From the NCBI GenBank assembly GCA_005784505.1, contig VCAZ01000005.1:5025001-5089000 (forward strand): a DNA stretch of 64,000 nucleotides. Reading direction: 5' to 3'. Of the stretch, positions 25,022 to 34,222 are shown in pieces. Under the pieces are notes generated by a model. That model saw nothing but the letters and a program-made list of their open reading frames with translations, did not search any database and was not told the DNA's origin. Within the stretch, counting starts at the first letter, position 1; each line of letters begins with the position of its first letter. This DNA comes from Bagarius yarrelli (taxonomy: Eukaryota > Chordata > Actinopteri > Siluriformes > Sisoridae). A program made the position numbers and the translations under genes.

Positions 25022-27939
25022 CTACTCAGATACAATATCTTTTAGGAGATACTGCAAAAATACTTCACACGCAGAAGGGATTTGTTTACCCACAAACATG
25101 ATGTTAAATTAATGACACCGGGACCCATTAAAACTGCGGAGTCAGTAACATCACAGGTCAAATAATAGCGGTGACCTTTAACCTTATACGTTACTTTGTT
25201 TTTATGTACTTATTAACAACCTCTCCGTTTTCTGCTGAGTGAATTCTATCACCGTTTACGGGCCGTTCTAGTTGGTTAGCTCAGGTAGAGTTTATCTGAA
25301 CCTTTTTCCTGGTACACTTAAGTTCTCTTTATCCTGCAGACTGAAAACAGACCTAAAGAAAAATCTTCAATCAGTATAAATAATATTTTTTAATGTCACA
25401 GGTTTATAATAAATGAATCAAGGCGCCGCTGGTTTTCGGTCTGACACCTCTGGTTTTACAAAGAATTTGAATAAATTACCTATCACACACTTGGGCGTAT
25501 CGGAAAACAGAATTAGTGTTGATATCAGCATTTACTTCAGAGAAGAACCGCTGTGGAGTGTGCTAAAGTCATTTAAAGGCAAAACACAGGGAAAGTTGTG
25601 GCATTTCAGCCTCTGGTTAAAATCGTTAAGAATCCAATTTTTGTTTGTTTCCACTTTAAAAAAAAATTTCCCCAACATGTATTTCAGACAAAGCAAAAAT
25701 ATATTTCTGAGGTAACAAAATGCTGGAAAAAACCATCCAAATATGGCTACGACACAAACACTAAACATTCCATCATTACTTGCATGAAGTTTAATTTTTA
25801 CATGAGTAAGGAAAAAGCAACTTTTATTTCCAAAGAATGTATTAAACAGGTGACTGGTGATATGGAGGTGGGCTTTGAACCTCAATCCTCCTGGTCACCC
25901 AAACAACGACTCAGCACCATAACCATTTGTGCCGCCAATAAACTATTCTTAAGAACAGACACTGGAACAAAGCAGCTTTACAGACATCTGGCTGTGGTAT
26001 TAGGTTGTAGTGCTGTGATGATGATGTTGTAGTGCTGTGATTATGATGTTGTGATGATAAACTATTTATTTACAAAACAGTAGCAAAAAACATTAGCAGA
26101 AATAATAAATACACTTGATTAAAAATGGTGAATCAGCATTAAATCATTTAACTGAGCGACGATGTGGCACATATTTACAGACTGAACAGTGCAATGAAAT
26201 CCATGTGCGGTGCTGTTTGCATTACAGTAGCTGACGTGTTAAGGGTGCTACAGTGTATTTACAGAAGTTTGCTGTTACGGCTGATGTGGAGTTGTGAACT
26301 GTACTTCTTCCTGCACTGCTCTGCTCCTTCACATTGGAAACACTGACAAACACACGACGGGTCACGCCGAGGGAAACACTGCAATAGATTCAGGCATTCA
26401 GGAAGTAGCTGTGTGCTTCCCGTTGGACTGAGTGAGGTCTCTTCATCCACTCGACTATCAAATGCTGCCTTTCTGAGACGCACTCTTCCCCACCGACTGA
26501 AAGACGGCGAGTTAGGACAAAAGGGTTTATTTCTTACAGCTACAATTCAGTGCTAAGTGAAAGTGACAAGGACAACTTATGTCCTAAAAACATCAAAGCG
26601 GTGTGTGACTGCGTTCACATTACAAACAGCTTCCTTATTTTCTGCTCCGATGGCCCACATCAGCGTGTGTTAATAACCCATCGGTATCAATAGCCTGACT
26701 GAATCGACCAGCTGCAGCTAACACAGCTTTCAGAGTCAGATCAGACCTGCAGGCTGGAGAATTTGCACGCAGGAACTGCAGCTGTTATTATAGGTCATTA
26801 TTCCAAACTCCACTTGGACTACACCCTGGACAGGACACCAGAGGACCACACACACACACACACTTACTCCTATGGGCAGTTTGGAATCACCAATTAACCA
26901 AACATACATGTTTGTGGACTGTGGGAGGAAACCGGAGAACCCAAAGTGTCCACACAGAAAGACCCCTCCCCGGGAATCGAACCCAGGACCTTCTTGCTGT
27001 GAGGCAACAGTGCTAACCACTGAACCAGGTGCTTCTCCCAGATTTTCTAACTTCTTTATTTGAGATTTAAACTTATATTATGAAGTTGAATAATTCTCCC
27101 TTTAACATAAGATGTCTAGCATTAAGCTCATAAAAAGACTTCTGCCCCGCCCCCAGGAGCTACGGTAGCCTGTAGGAGAGCGTGTACACAATGACCTGAA
27201 AGGAGTCGCATCCAATCAGAAGTCAGAATCCTGACATTTTATTAATTATTATTAATAATAATAAATAATAATAATAATAATAATAATTTGTAATAAACAA
27301 AAACATATAAAAAATTCAACCGTGTAAAATTCACTTTAGCTGGGATATTTTGAGAAGTCAGAAGTGTGTGTGTGTGTGTGTGTGTGTCTTATTATGAGTG
27401 TAGTGTGAGGTTCGGAACACAACTCATCAATGGGCAATAAACAAAAACCTTACAAAATTGACAAAATTAAAAAAAGGTACCCACGTAGGAAAAAATAGAG
27501 AATTTAGCCTGTTAAATAATGAGTTTGATAATTAATAAACTTTACTGACTTCAGTGACGAAGTTGCTGTGGAGTCCGGCGGCTTGTCCGAATATCCACCC
27601 CGCGGGACACGGCACCAGCTCCCGGGACTCGGGCTGACTGGCGTGGGTCGAGTTCCCCGGGTATCCGGAAAGCTCACAGTGGTTCAGTTCGGATCCGTTC
27701 AGCCACGGGGCAGTGGAGTTCGGGGCGGTCTGACTGGAGACGTTGCTGAGGGGAAGAGAGGCAGGCAGTAACTCCGGGTCCGAGCGGCAGTGGTACGACT
27801 CCGGTACGAGCGTGAAAAAAACATCACAGAAAAGATTCAAAGCCACAGCGAAGTGCGGAAACCAGCTAAAAACCGCAACCAGTCGATTGTAACGCCCGTA
27901 TCCACCAATGTGCGGGTAAACTTTAGTTTCAAACTCCAT
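11417..27939 (-). CDS. slc22a31: SLC22-family organic ion transporter, slc22a31 (nine exons, complete CDS)
   Basis: Joined exons (27550-27939, 24863-24966, 21240-21394, 16072-16240, 14919-15064, 13631-13739, 13107-13321, 11936-12047, 11417-11849) sum to 1833 nt: 610 aa plus stop, with all phases agreeing and GT-AG at every junction. The protein has the SLC22 plan. TM1 is followed by a large extracellular loop (residues about 45-125) with four N-glycosylation sequons (N66, N74, N81, N96). It also has an MFS motif DRFGRR at 164-169, the SLC22 signature PESPRW at 279-284, a second DRMGRR at 402-407, and a last helix ending at LPES (517-520), followed by a 90-residue cytoplasmic tail. Internal exon lengths of 104, 155, 169 and 215 nt match the conserved SLC22 exon pattern. 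The paralogue call rests mainly on linkage to ankrd11, as in human. Substrate is unknown; plasma-membrane uniport or exchange of organic ions is inferred from the family. Confidence 0.88.
11936..12047 (-). CDS. slc22a31: slc22a31 exon 8
   Basis: The 112-nt exon has acceptor CTGTTCAG|ACCTGC and donor ATAAG|GTAAGC. It encodes a hydrophobic helix (GMLVLVLSVVGLLSSQ) and the start of the next (SVFFASEVMPTVIR). The E-x-x-P-T-x-x-R motif is typical of the SLC22 C-terminal half. Confidence 0.9.
12110..12330. mobile_element. Degenerate non-autonomous DNA element (copy A)
   Basis: In slc22a31 intron 7, a segment with ggcaagggtttcacgattcg, acgatac/atatcg-rich motifs and acaatacatgggttatgat. It aligns by eye with 55690-56010 (same order of motifs, moderately diverged), so it is a dispersed repeat. 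The class is not certain; hAT-like elements in fish have similar ends. Confidence 0.5.
12331..13106. other. Rest of slc22a31 intron 7
   Basis: About 12335-12690 contains a unit starting taacaactctggtccctctg and ending near an aataaagcc motif, resembling a solo LTR or other retroelement 3' end, but this is weak. No exon is supported in the remainder. Confidence 0.35.
13107..13321 (-). CDS. slc22a31: slc22a31 exon 7
   Basis: A 215-nt exon, exactly the conserved SLC22 length, with acceptor GTTACAG|ATTC and donor CACAAT|GTAATC. It encodes residues 358-429, with two membrane helices around the internal MFS motif DRMGRR. The phase joins exon 6 as CT|A (Leu). Confidence 0.9.
13631..13739 (-). CDS. 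slc22a31: slc22a31 exon 6
   Basis: The 109-nt exon has acceptor TTCTACAG|AGATTG and donor CCCT|GTAAGA. It encodes the end of the large cytoplasmic loop and the start of TM7, including the typical LRHTRVIWRNCLILAF segment. It lies in a different frame from the long spurious ORF at 13572-13799. Confidence 0.88.
14667..14686 (-). promoter_or_regulatory. CTCF-like motif in slc22a31 intron 5
   Basis: Minus-strand GAACACTAGGTGCCGCTATC closely resembles the vertebrate CTCF core CACTAGGTGGCGCT with one central mismatch. Motif-only evidence. Confidence 0.35.
14919..15064 (-). CDS. slc22a31: slc22a31 exon 5
   Basis: The 146-nt exon has acceptor GAACAG|CTGGTC and donor CTGACAG|GTGCG. It encodes the SLC22 signature around FPESPRWLLATSQ and the amphipathic central cytoplasmic loop. 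The split Cys codon (TG|C) joins exon 4. Confidence 0.9.
15280..15560 (-). mobile_element. Dispersed fish repeat (copy 1 of family with 19800 and 56265)
   Basis: It contains aaggaaaaactccctgagat, ggaaccagactcaggggg and atcatcctcatctgggtgac, the reverse complement of the segments at 19800-20050 (gatgaggatgggttccctc, tctgaaggtttcttcct, gagtttttccttgcc) and, in part, 56265-56475. It is a SINE-like or non-autonomous repeat common in fish. Confidence 0.65.
16072..16240 (-). CDS. slc22a31: slc22a31 exon 4
   Basis: The 169-nt exon (a conserved SLC22 length) has acceptor ACTGCAG|GTCTGG and donor CTGGTG|GTAAGT. It encodes helices around LVSMVSGFFSVFAELMLPGL and ATVPLLLLLSYW. A (CA)n tract at about 16249-16277 sits immediately intronic of the acceptor and could influence its recognition. 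Confidence 0.9.
16249..16277. repeat. (CA)n microsatellite next to exon 4 acceptor
   Basis: About 14 CA units begin some 9 bp upstream of the exon 4 acceptor, read on the minus strand as TG repeats in the place of a normal polypyrimidine tract. Confidence 0.9.
17098..17285 (+). mobile_element. tRNA-derived SINE, intron 3 of slc22a31
   Basis: Plus-strand copy with ggtagtgcagtggtaaaagt (A-box region), ggggtttgatttctagc (B-box region), gggcccctaagcaaggccc and the tail gtcgctctggataaggacgt ctgccgaatgc. Same family as 6470 and 53180. Confidence 0.75.
17865..18170 (+). mobile_element. Fish-wide non-autonomous repeat remnant
   Basis: It contains agttcaccaaaaacgg, caaaccccgaagactttcct, atcttcagaacacaatctaa, gatattttttatgtaatctg, ccacattcaaggccc and gtagtctatgtgacatcagt in the order I associate with an abundant dispersed repeat in cypriniform and other otophysan genomes. 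The overlapping open frame at 18111-18467 is therefore repeat-derived. Confidence 0.6.
18171..21239. other. Remainder of slc22a31 intron 3
   Basis: Holds a dispersed repeat at 19800-20050 and a degenerate tRNA-SINE at about 20455-20585 (gtgtagctcatgttaggcg, gagttcaaacctc). The segment 18480-18970 has moderate complexity and open frames on the plus strand, but no splice-supported exon or recognisable family. Confidence 0.45.
19800..20050 (+). mobile_element. Dispersed fish repeat (copy 2)
   Basis: Contains tcagatgaggatgggttccc, ctctgaaggtttcttcctac, gagagtttttccttgcc and the end aaagctgctttaggacaatg tctgctgttaaaag. Inverted relative to 15280-15560. A related copy lies at 56265-56475. Confidence 0.7.
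21240..21394 (-). CDS. slc22a31: slc22a31 exon 3
   Basis: A 155-nt exon, the conserved SLC22 length, with acceptor TTTTAG|GTTTGG and donor GCCC|GTGAGT. The split Arg codon (AG|G) completes the MFS motif DRFGRR. It encodes TM3 and TM4, with LRLGQGTALAGVFLSSYIAR. Confidence 0.92.
23985..24530. mobile_element. MITE-like DNA element split by a (TA)n tract
   Basis: The left end (ggcgatacctttaaattacg) and right end (acttgtaagtcaaggcacca) form diverged terminal inverted repeats of about 24 bp, roughly three-quarters identical by eye. Inside are recurring tacgag motifs such as aagatacgagtcgtctc and gagttacgagctttg. A pure TA tract (24298-24367) lies in the middle. Confidence 0.55.
24298..24367. repeat. 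(TA)n microsatellite
   Basis: About 35 uninterrupted TA units inside the element at 23985-24530. The Tyr-Ile open frames on both strands are artefacts. Confidence 0.97.
24863..24966 (-). CDS. slc22a31: slc22a31 exon 2
   Basis: A 104-nt exon, the conserved SLC22 length, with acceptor GTCCACAG|TGGAAT and donor GACAG|GTGAGC. It encodes the segment beginning WNLVCNNYWK and TM2 (HVCFMTGWILGYVLLGTLCD). Confidence 0.92.
24983..25018. repeat. (GA)n microsatellite
   Basis: GA tract about 17 bp intronic of the exon 2 acceptor. On the minus strand it reads as CT and could serve as an extended polypyrimidine tract. Confidence 0.95.
25019..27549. other. slc22a31 intron 1
   Basis: Contains a partial SINE-like piece at about 25845-25945 (ggaggtgggctttgaacctc, actcagcaccataaccattt) and a full tRNA-SINE at 26795-27035. 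Other open frames (25413-26032) lack support. Confidence 0.6.
26795..27035 (-). mobile_element. tRNA-derived SINE of a third family
   Basis: On the minus strand: GGTTCAGTGGTTAGCACTG (A-box region), GGGTTCGATTCCCGG (consensus B box), CCGGTTTCCTCCCACAGTCC, and a tail with AATTGGTGATTCCAAACTGC CCATAGGAG. This arrangement is a common SINE body in teleosts. Confidence 0.8.
27550..27939 (-). CDS. slc22a31: slc22a31 exon 1 with start codon
   Basis: ATG at 27939-27937 in strong context (AAAACAATGG). It encodes 130 residues: a short cytoplasmic N-terminus, TM1 (RLVAVFSWFPHFAVALNLF) and a long extracellular loop with Cys residues and sequons N66, N74, N81 and N96, ending NFVTE. The donor GAA|GTCAGT lets exon 2 continue with Trp, as in other SLC22 members. 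The open frame runs five codons into the intron. Confidence 0.9.
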
Positions 27940-28090
27940 TGTTTTAGAATAGCGGGCGAGTGTAAGTGTGTGTGTGTGTGTGTGTTTGTGTGTGTGTGTT
28001 TGACACTAAAACTTCAACCAGCCGGAGTTTTAGTTCAACCGCGCCGCTCACGGAGGAATCGATTCTTTCTAAACGACTCTTTAAAAGTCT
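27940..28090 (-). promoter_or_regulatory. slc22a31: 5'UTR/promoter of slc22a31 with (TG)n tract
   Basis: Immediately upstream of the ATG is a CA/TG tract at about 27965-28001. Further upstream is a GC-rich patch (gccgctcacggagg) and a TTTTAAAG TATA-like motif at 28079-28086. The transcription start is not determinable from sequence. Confidence 0.35.
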
Positions 28091-28557
28091 ATCAGTTTGA
28101 CGAATCATAATTAGATGCATCAGAATAATGAAATAAATGATTCATAAATGCTGAGTTATTCTAAAGAAGCAGTAAACATAAAATACACCCTTTGGACAAA
28201 GTTTCTGGACTGAGATTTTACACGAGTAGTTTAAAACAAAAATTTACTATAGAGCGATTTAGAAAGTCAAATTTCCATGTTATCTGTAAAGCTGTTCTTT
28301 TTGCCACTTCAGTGCATTCTATCAGTGAGGGAATTTACCCTGTTTACTGCACCTGCTATAGTGAGTCACAGCTTTCAATCCGAATCCCTGGTGTTTTAGC
28401 AGTCATGGCACAGAACCCAGGACTCATTCAGTAACACACACACACACACACACACACACCTTTTACCGAGTTGATATATCAATCACGTCTGAATTAACAA
28501 ATGATCTCACTACTTAATTATATATTTTTCATTTACATGGCATGTCGAGGCTGTGAT

Positions 28558-28660
28558 GTGAATCACTAAATGACTAGTATGATTCACTGGTTCACTAAGT
28601 GAATGATATAATTCACTGAGTGACTAATGTGAATCAGTGAGTCGTTCACATGACTTATTG
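28558..28660. repeat. Short degenerate tandem repeat
   Basis: Four to five imperfect copies of a roughly 21-27 bp motif built on gattcact-aagtgaatga/gtgaatcactgagt. Confidence 0.6.
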
Positions 28661-30247
28661 AGGGAGGAACATCACTGTTACCAGCTGTTCTGTTTAGTGC
28701 GCCATACAGGATGCTTTAAAAGAAGCAGTACAAACTTTCATCAGTGTCTTAAGGCTATTAAGGTTTATTTTAGCCAGACACACTGTACACACAATTTCAT
28801 TTGCACTAAGCAATGAATGTATTAATGTATTTATCTCTAGTGTGTGTGTGTGTGTGTGTGTGTGGCTGATTTAATCATTCTCATTAAAGCTAAAGATTTT
28901 CTTCAAACCCTTGTAAAACATTATATAAAATAAAGCTGATAAAATGAACGTTATTTAGTGTTTTGGGATTGACTCTCGGTCTCTAAATGTCCCTAAAGGT
29001 TTTCTGTCTAAAATCTTAAATTGTTTGTTTGAATTGTGTTTTTACAGTATATTTTTCTATCTCCGTGTAACCCTGATAATTAAAATGATTTGGAAATGTT
29101 TGCACTATATTGTAATATTGTTGTACAGCATATTGACTGTAATATTAGATGACATAATTTAGGCTTATCACTTAAACTGATCAACTGGTTTATTGAATAA
29201 CGTAACCAGTGATTATTGTATGAAGGAATAAAGAAGAAGAAAAAAAAGAAGAAGAATCAAACAAATACACTGTTTTGCACAAAAAAAAGAGAAAAAAATG
29301 TAGAATAAAATGACCTGTTTGTTCTGTATGATGGTCCAGTGGTGCTACCAAGTGGAGGCTTAAAGATGTTTTAAGTCGGTTCAGTATTTTTTCTCCTACA
29401 GATGCACGGATTCATTTATTAAAATGTATTATTACACACACATCACACTCAATAAAGCAGATTCCTCTTGGCTTAGGTATTTCTATTAAATGGTGGATTT
29501 GGGAAATGTTAATGTTAGTATGTTCAGGATTCACCTTCAGGTAATGTTTATATTTGATGGCATGAAAGGAGATGAATAATATTTTATTATTTTAATTATT
29601 GAAACAGAACAGACCTGGGAATATTTTTTAGATTACCTGAATAACAAGTGTGCCGGAATAAGAGGTGCCATGCTTCAGGTTAACACATCACAATGTAAAT
29701 AAAAACTGACATAAGGATCTATAACCCTATATTCATTTCTTAATCATATATATTCATTCACCAAACTGATCATGTTTCTTAGGACAGTGGACAGGGCGAG
29801 ACGACTTCGTGACATGGGGCATCATTGTGCTACACACAATAGTAAAATGGACACGCAGCATGTCTAATTCTGCTGAATTTGAAGTAGTGTTGAAAGAATA
29901 TCATAGGATGACTAAAGAGAGAAAGATTCGTGAATAGAATCGAGTGGTACTGACGTGGGCGAGTAGGTTATGTTAATAAATTAATTACTATTAATTATAA
30001 AATACATCGACTAAATTATAAACGTGGACATGATCATGAAATGTTTATTACATTTTTTTACACTTCCACTGGAACAGAACTGAAATTCGAACCCTGGTAA
30101 GAAACCAGGAAAATAAAACAGTTCTTTAGTTCAGAAATGTCTGCAGTTAATAAAACTATATACAGTAAAAAAAAAAAAATCCGTCTGCACACACTGTATT
30201 ATTATTATTGCAGATCAATGCTGCTTTTCTCTTGAAGTATTGAGTGC

Positions 30248-30268
30248 CCGCTACTGCCATCTGCTGGA
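30248..30268 (-). promoter_or_regulatory. CTCF-like motif between the two genes
   Basis: Minus-strand TCCAGCAGATGGCAGTAGCG matches the form CCAGCAGATGGCGCTA of the vertebrate CTCF core with about two differences. It lies just beyond the candidate distal ankrd11 poly(A) site. Motif-only evidence. Confidence 0.4.
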
Positions 30269-30588
30269 CTATAAACGTTGCAAGAATTCAACAGACAACA
30301 ATCATATTTCAAAAATTTATTTACGAACATAAACTCTGAGGAACAACAGCAGTTCTCGCGCTCTCTGTACATGCAACTGTAGAAAATAACAATTTAGATT
30401 TTTAACTCCATTAATTTTTTTTTTTTAATTTTCATTTTTAGGTTCTTGCGTTTGAATTGCAGGATATCGACACAGCTAGAGGTGAAAGTACTGGGTCTGT
30501 GACAGCACTGACGATATAGCATCGACAACCCCTCCCTCCCGTAGCTGCTCCAACAATATGTACACAATTCAACTACATTGTACAAAAG

Positions 30589-30622
<34 letters not shown>
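30589..30622. repeat. Poly(A)/poly(T) tract
   Basis: About 34 consecutive A on the plus strand. A second run of about 24 A lies at 30955-30978. Confidence 0.95.
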
Positions 30623-30624
<2 letters not shown>

Positions 30625-31437
30625 AACTTTATTACATCACCTGCAGCGTCTCATTGCTGTTAGAACCCCACATTCTATGCAAGATCAGACTAGTACAAAG
30701 AGAAGGGTGCAAAAGGTCCTGGGAGATTATATACAGCTTTATGTACAACTTCTCGCTTCTTTATGCATTACAAGAGGAAAATTTACACAGCGGAGACCTC
30801 CAACTCAAACATACCACAGGTGTCAGGAAAAATAATAAATAGGGTCCCCCCCCCCGCTCACCATTTAAGAATAGCTCTACATGCTTAATCATTTTCCCAC
30901 GAAACATCTACCGTCAGATTTATGCATACTGAAAAAAAGAATTAAAACATTTCCAAAAAAAAAAAAAAAAAAAAAAAAGGCTTGAAATTGTGACCTGTTC
31001 GAATGTAAACGTGTGTGAGGTTAAATATACCAGGTGAACTGGAATCACAGAGGTGATGTGTTGTGGAGGTCAGAGCGAGGAAGTGCTTCACTTTAAGGGA
31101 TTCAGAAGAAATCCTGTTTCTTGGATATTATTATGCGAAAGCTTTACGGAGAGCGAAAGAAGGATTCATGAGAGAAGATGACCACGATGCAGAACTGCCA
31201 CATAAACCCATATCACAATTTCAAGCCTTTTGTTGAACAAAAGAACGCAGAAAGCAGAAAGAAAGAAACAGAAAGAATAAACAGAGCAGGGCTTTACCTT
31301 TAACTCAGAACACACAACTGAAACACACACATGCACACAATGCGACTGTAAACAATAATGAGAGCTGTAGGGACAGTAATCCTGCTTTTTAACCCATACT
31401 AATGAACGTCATTGTGTTCAAAGGGGAAGATAACATA

Positions 31438-31472
<35 letters not shown>

Positions 31473-32699
31473 TCAAGCACATGAAGGTGATAATGAGCAC
31501 TAAAATCAGTTTTAAATGGAAAACCTTTTTTATATTCGCCCTGTTTTGTTAAATCAACAATAGAGAAACGCACCAAAACGGCTTTGTGGTATTTTTAACA
31601 TACATACAAACATGACAAAAGTTAAAATAAAAACCTCAAACACAAGCCTGAATTATTGAGCAAATGTCAAACAAACTCAAGTACAAGCAAGTAATGAAAA
31701 ATGATAAAATATTGAGAACATGTTTTTAAAAAAAAAATCAGAATATATATTAAAAAAAAAATTAAATAAACCCGCAACACAATACCATAGTCATTCTGAT
31801 CGTTTTATTATAAAACAGGACAATTTAAAAGAAACGCTTTTGCACTAGTCCCCTCTGTCAATGTGGCTATTCGAATGCTGCGATTGTGCTTTAAAGGGAA
31901 ATTAAACGGCAAAGAAAAAAAGCTGAACGGTTAAAAATCTGTAACGGGCGCTATAACGAGAGGCAAGCGTGAGGAGCATTCACAAGGACGGTAACTATAG
32001 AAACTGTCCAAGGACCCACAAAACATGGAGTGTAACCAATTTCTATGCATGACCTTATATGCCCATATAATCAAACGTCTAACACGAAGGGCCTCTTTAA
32101 AACTGCCGGAGAAAAAAAATTCCTTCAGAACAGAGTGGGAGGAACGAATACTAAAACCAAATGAGGGGAAAATGAACATGATTATTTGTGACCCTTATGA
32201 GCTACACAAAAAGTCTCATCATTACAGCGCAGGGGAGGAAAAAAAAAGGGTGAATGTGAATGAGAATACTGTACATGCAAGAAAGAGAGGGATAAGGGGA
32301 GGAGGAAACCCTCAGAATGATGGGTCCTCTCCATGTTACATGGATTAAATACAGCAGTGTACTGGATTGTTTAATGGATGTTTCTATATTTGTCAGGTTA
32401 CATTACACGCTGCTGCTGATGTTCCTAGCTAAAATGTGTGCAGGTTCAAAAGAAATCAGAAACTTGGAAAAAGGCATTTTCTCGGTTTATATTTTTTTCT
32501 TTTCTTTTTTAAAAGATACATACTTGTGTATTAAAGCAATGAATAATATACCTCTACTATTATTTAAATAATCCATAATCACTCTGCTACATCTGAGAAC
32601 TATGTCTGTGGCCCTGACGGTTTCATTCTGAAGGATTACGTATAGTCTGATGACAGCAGACACACACTGTGACCGACGCTGGACAGAACCTTAAGGACC

Positions 32700-32773
32700 T
32701 GCACACACACGCACACACGCGCACATACACGCGCACACACACACACGCACATACACACACACACACACACACA
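32700..32773. repeat. (CA)n / (CG)-interrupted microsatellite
   Basis: Imperfect CA tract with cgcaca and tacaca interruptions, within the candidate ankrd11 3'UTR. Confidence 0.9.
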
Positions 32774-34036
32774 TGCACAGTCCTTAAAATACTGAGGATG
32801 TGTACACATTTTGGCCCGTGGGTAAGGGATGGGGGAAGTGCTGCCCAAAAGTGAACTGTACATACAAAGATAATTTTATCCATTTATTTTTTACACTTAA
32901 CTGTGTGATGTTACAGTACATAAGTTATTTACAACTGTGCAGTAATGGGTGGCAAAATAAATTATCTAGAAGGCAGCGAGAATAAATTGGTTAACGAATA
33001 TAAAAACTGTACATCATTTACGGAATACAATTTTTTTTGTTTTGTTTTTCGTTTTTTTTTTCTCCATTAAACTAACATTGGCTCTGTAGTGTTTCAAGTC
33101 ACGTCCTCAGAAAAGGAACAATGAAATGCCCAAGTAAAAAAAGAACAAAAAAAACCCAGAATTTGAAGAAGTCTTTGCCTCTTGGTTTGCAACACTGCAT
33201 TTCTGAAGTTGTCCTAAATCTGGTTCTGTTTCTGCAGATGTTTGCAGAAGGGCTTGGTCTTTTGCAGTGGACCATCGGAGGCTGTGTGAACCTGCGCCTC
33301 TCCCCCCCCCCTTTACGTCTAAGGTGGGATGTCCTGATGATGAAGAAATTTCTTCCTCACTCTGACACTGTGCCTCTTCACACTGCCCTCTTCAGGGCGC
33401 TGTGGGCATCAGGGAGCCATGCTCTCCTCTGCTGTGGTCATGAGAAATCCGAGTCCAACAGCATGCTGTCCCGCTGTAGCCGTGGATGTTACACCGTCTT
33501 ACACCTTTCGACCATGTATCTCTTTTGTTTGTTTCTTTAACGCATGACTGCTTCTCAAAGTGTTAGACGTTGTTGTTTCTGCTCAGCCTGCACTGAGAAC
33601 AGCAGTGGTGCCTTCTGTTCCTGATTCTGAAAGACGAAGGCGGAGAAGCCGGTAGCAGCCCTCACCTTTGTTGAAATTTAGTTTAAAGTTGATTAAAATT
33701 AAAGAATAAATGATTTTTACTTCGCCATTTTCCCACTGAAATCAACCGGCAGGAGAAGGTGGGCTAGCTTTAAAGCAAGATAGCGTTGCTTCTTAAATTT
33801 CGAACAAAAGCATAAAAACTTTTAAGGATGAAAGTGCAACTTGTTTTTTTCCTCCAGGAAAAAGACACTACCTCTTCTGACATAAGGGAAGCGTTTAGTT
33901 TTTTTCTTTCTCCTTCTTCTATATAATATATATATGTATATACTTTTCTCGAAGAAATCTTTTCAAACTGGCTAGCCCTTACCGAACTTGCTGTCTGATT
34001 TTTAGATCGCACTCTTTGCGTCTCCGTGTGTTCGTG

Positions 34037-34222
34037 TCATGCAGGCAGCAGAACAAAGTCGTCGTTGACGTCGACCATTGGCACGTAAAAGGAGGGAACC
34101 TCATTGACACACAGAGACTTGTGTCCGGCAGGGTCCAGCTCCTGCACCTTCAGTTGCCACTCCATCCTTTGCACTGCGTTGAGAGCGGCGGCCTCATGCT
34201 GCTGCCGCATCAGCAAGCACGT
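34037..34222 (-). CDS. ankrd11: ankrd11 last coding exon
   Basis: Acceptor GATCCTACAG|ACGTGC. Encodes residues 2752-2813, from TCLLMRQQHEAAALNAVQRM to FVLLPA and TGA at 34039-34037. This end is nearly invariant in vertebrate ANKRD11. Confidence 0.97.
   Translation of the reverse strand, partial: TCLLMRQQHEAAALNAVQRMEWQLKVQELDPAGHKSLCVNEVPSFYVPMVDVNDDFVLLPA

Larger units (their letters stand above)
28091..30295. other. Intergenic spacer between slc22a31 and ankrd11
   Basis: AT-rich sequence with (CA)n at 28435-28459 and (TG)n at 28841-28864. A cluster of near-repeats of gaatcactaaatgact/tcactgagtgactaa lies at about 28558-28660. A CTCF-like motif lies at 30248-30268. No exon is supported. 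Confidence 0.6.
30316..34036 (-). other. ankrd11: Likely ankrd11 3'UTR, with two candidate poly(A) signals
   Basis: Follows the ankrd11 stop on the minus strand. A proximal AATAAA at 32888-32883 would give a 3'UTR of about 1.15 kb. A distal AATAAA at 30321-30316, followed by a GT-rich TTGTTGTCTGTTG stretch, would give about 3.7 kb. It contains TGTACA-type motifs, long A runs (T on the transcript) at 30589-30622 and 30955-30978, and CA tracts at 31439-31468 and 32700-32772. The plus-strand open frame at 33121-33540 shows no family and is not called. Confidence 0.4.

Noticed and set aside
25413..26032. Overlapping plus- and minus-strand frames of 100-144 codons in slc22a31 intron 1
   Set aside because: Part of the sequence is a SINE fragment, no splice sites fit, and composition is AT-rich and not protein-like.
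33121..33540. 139-codon plus-strand frame opposite the ankrd11 3'UTR
   Set aside because: No recognisable domain, and it lies in the probable UTR of the minus-strand gene.
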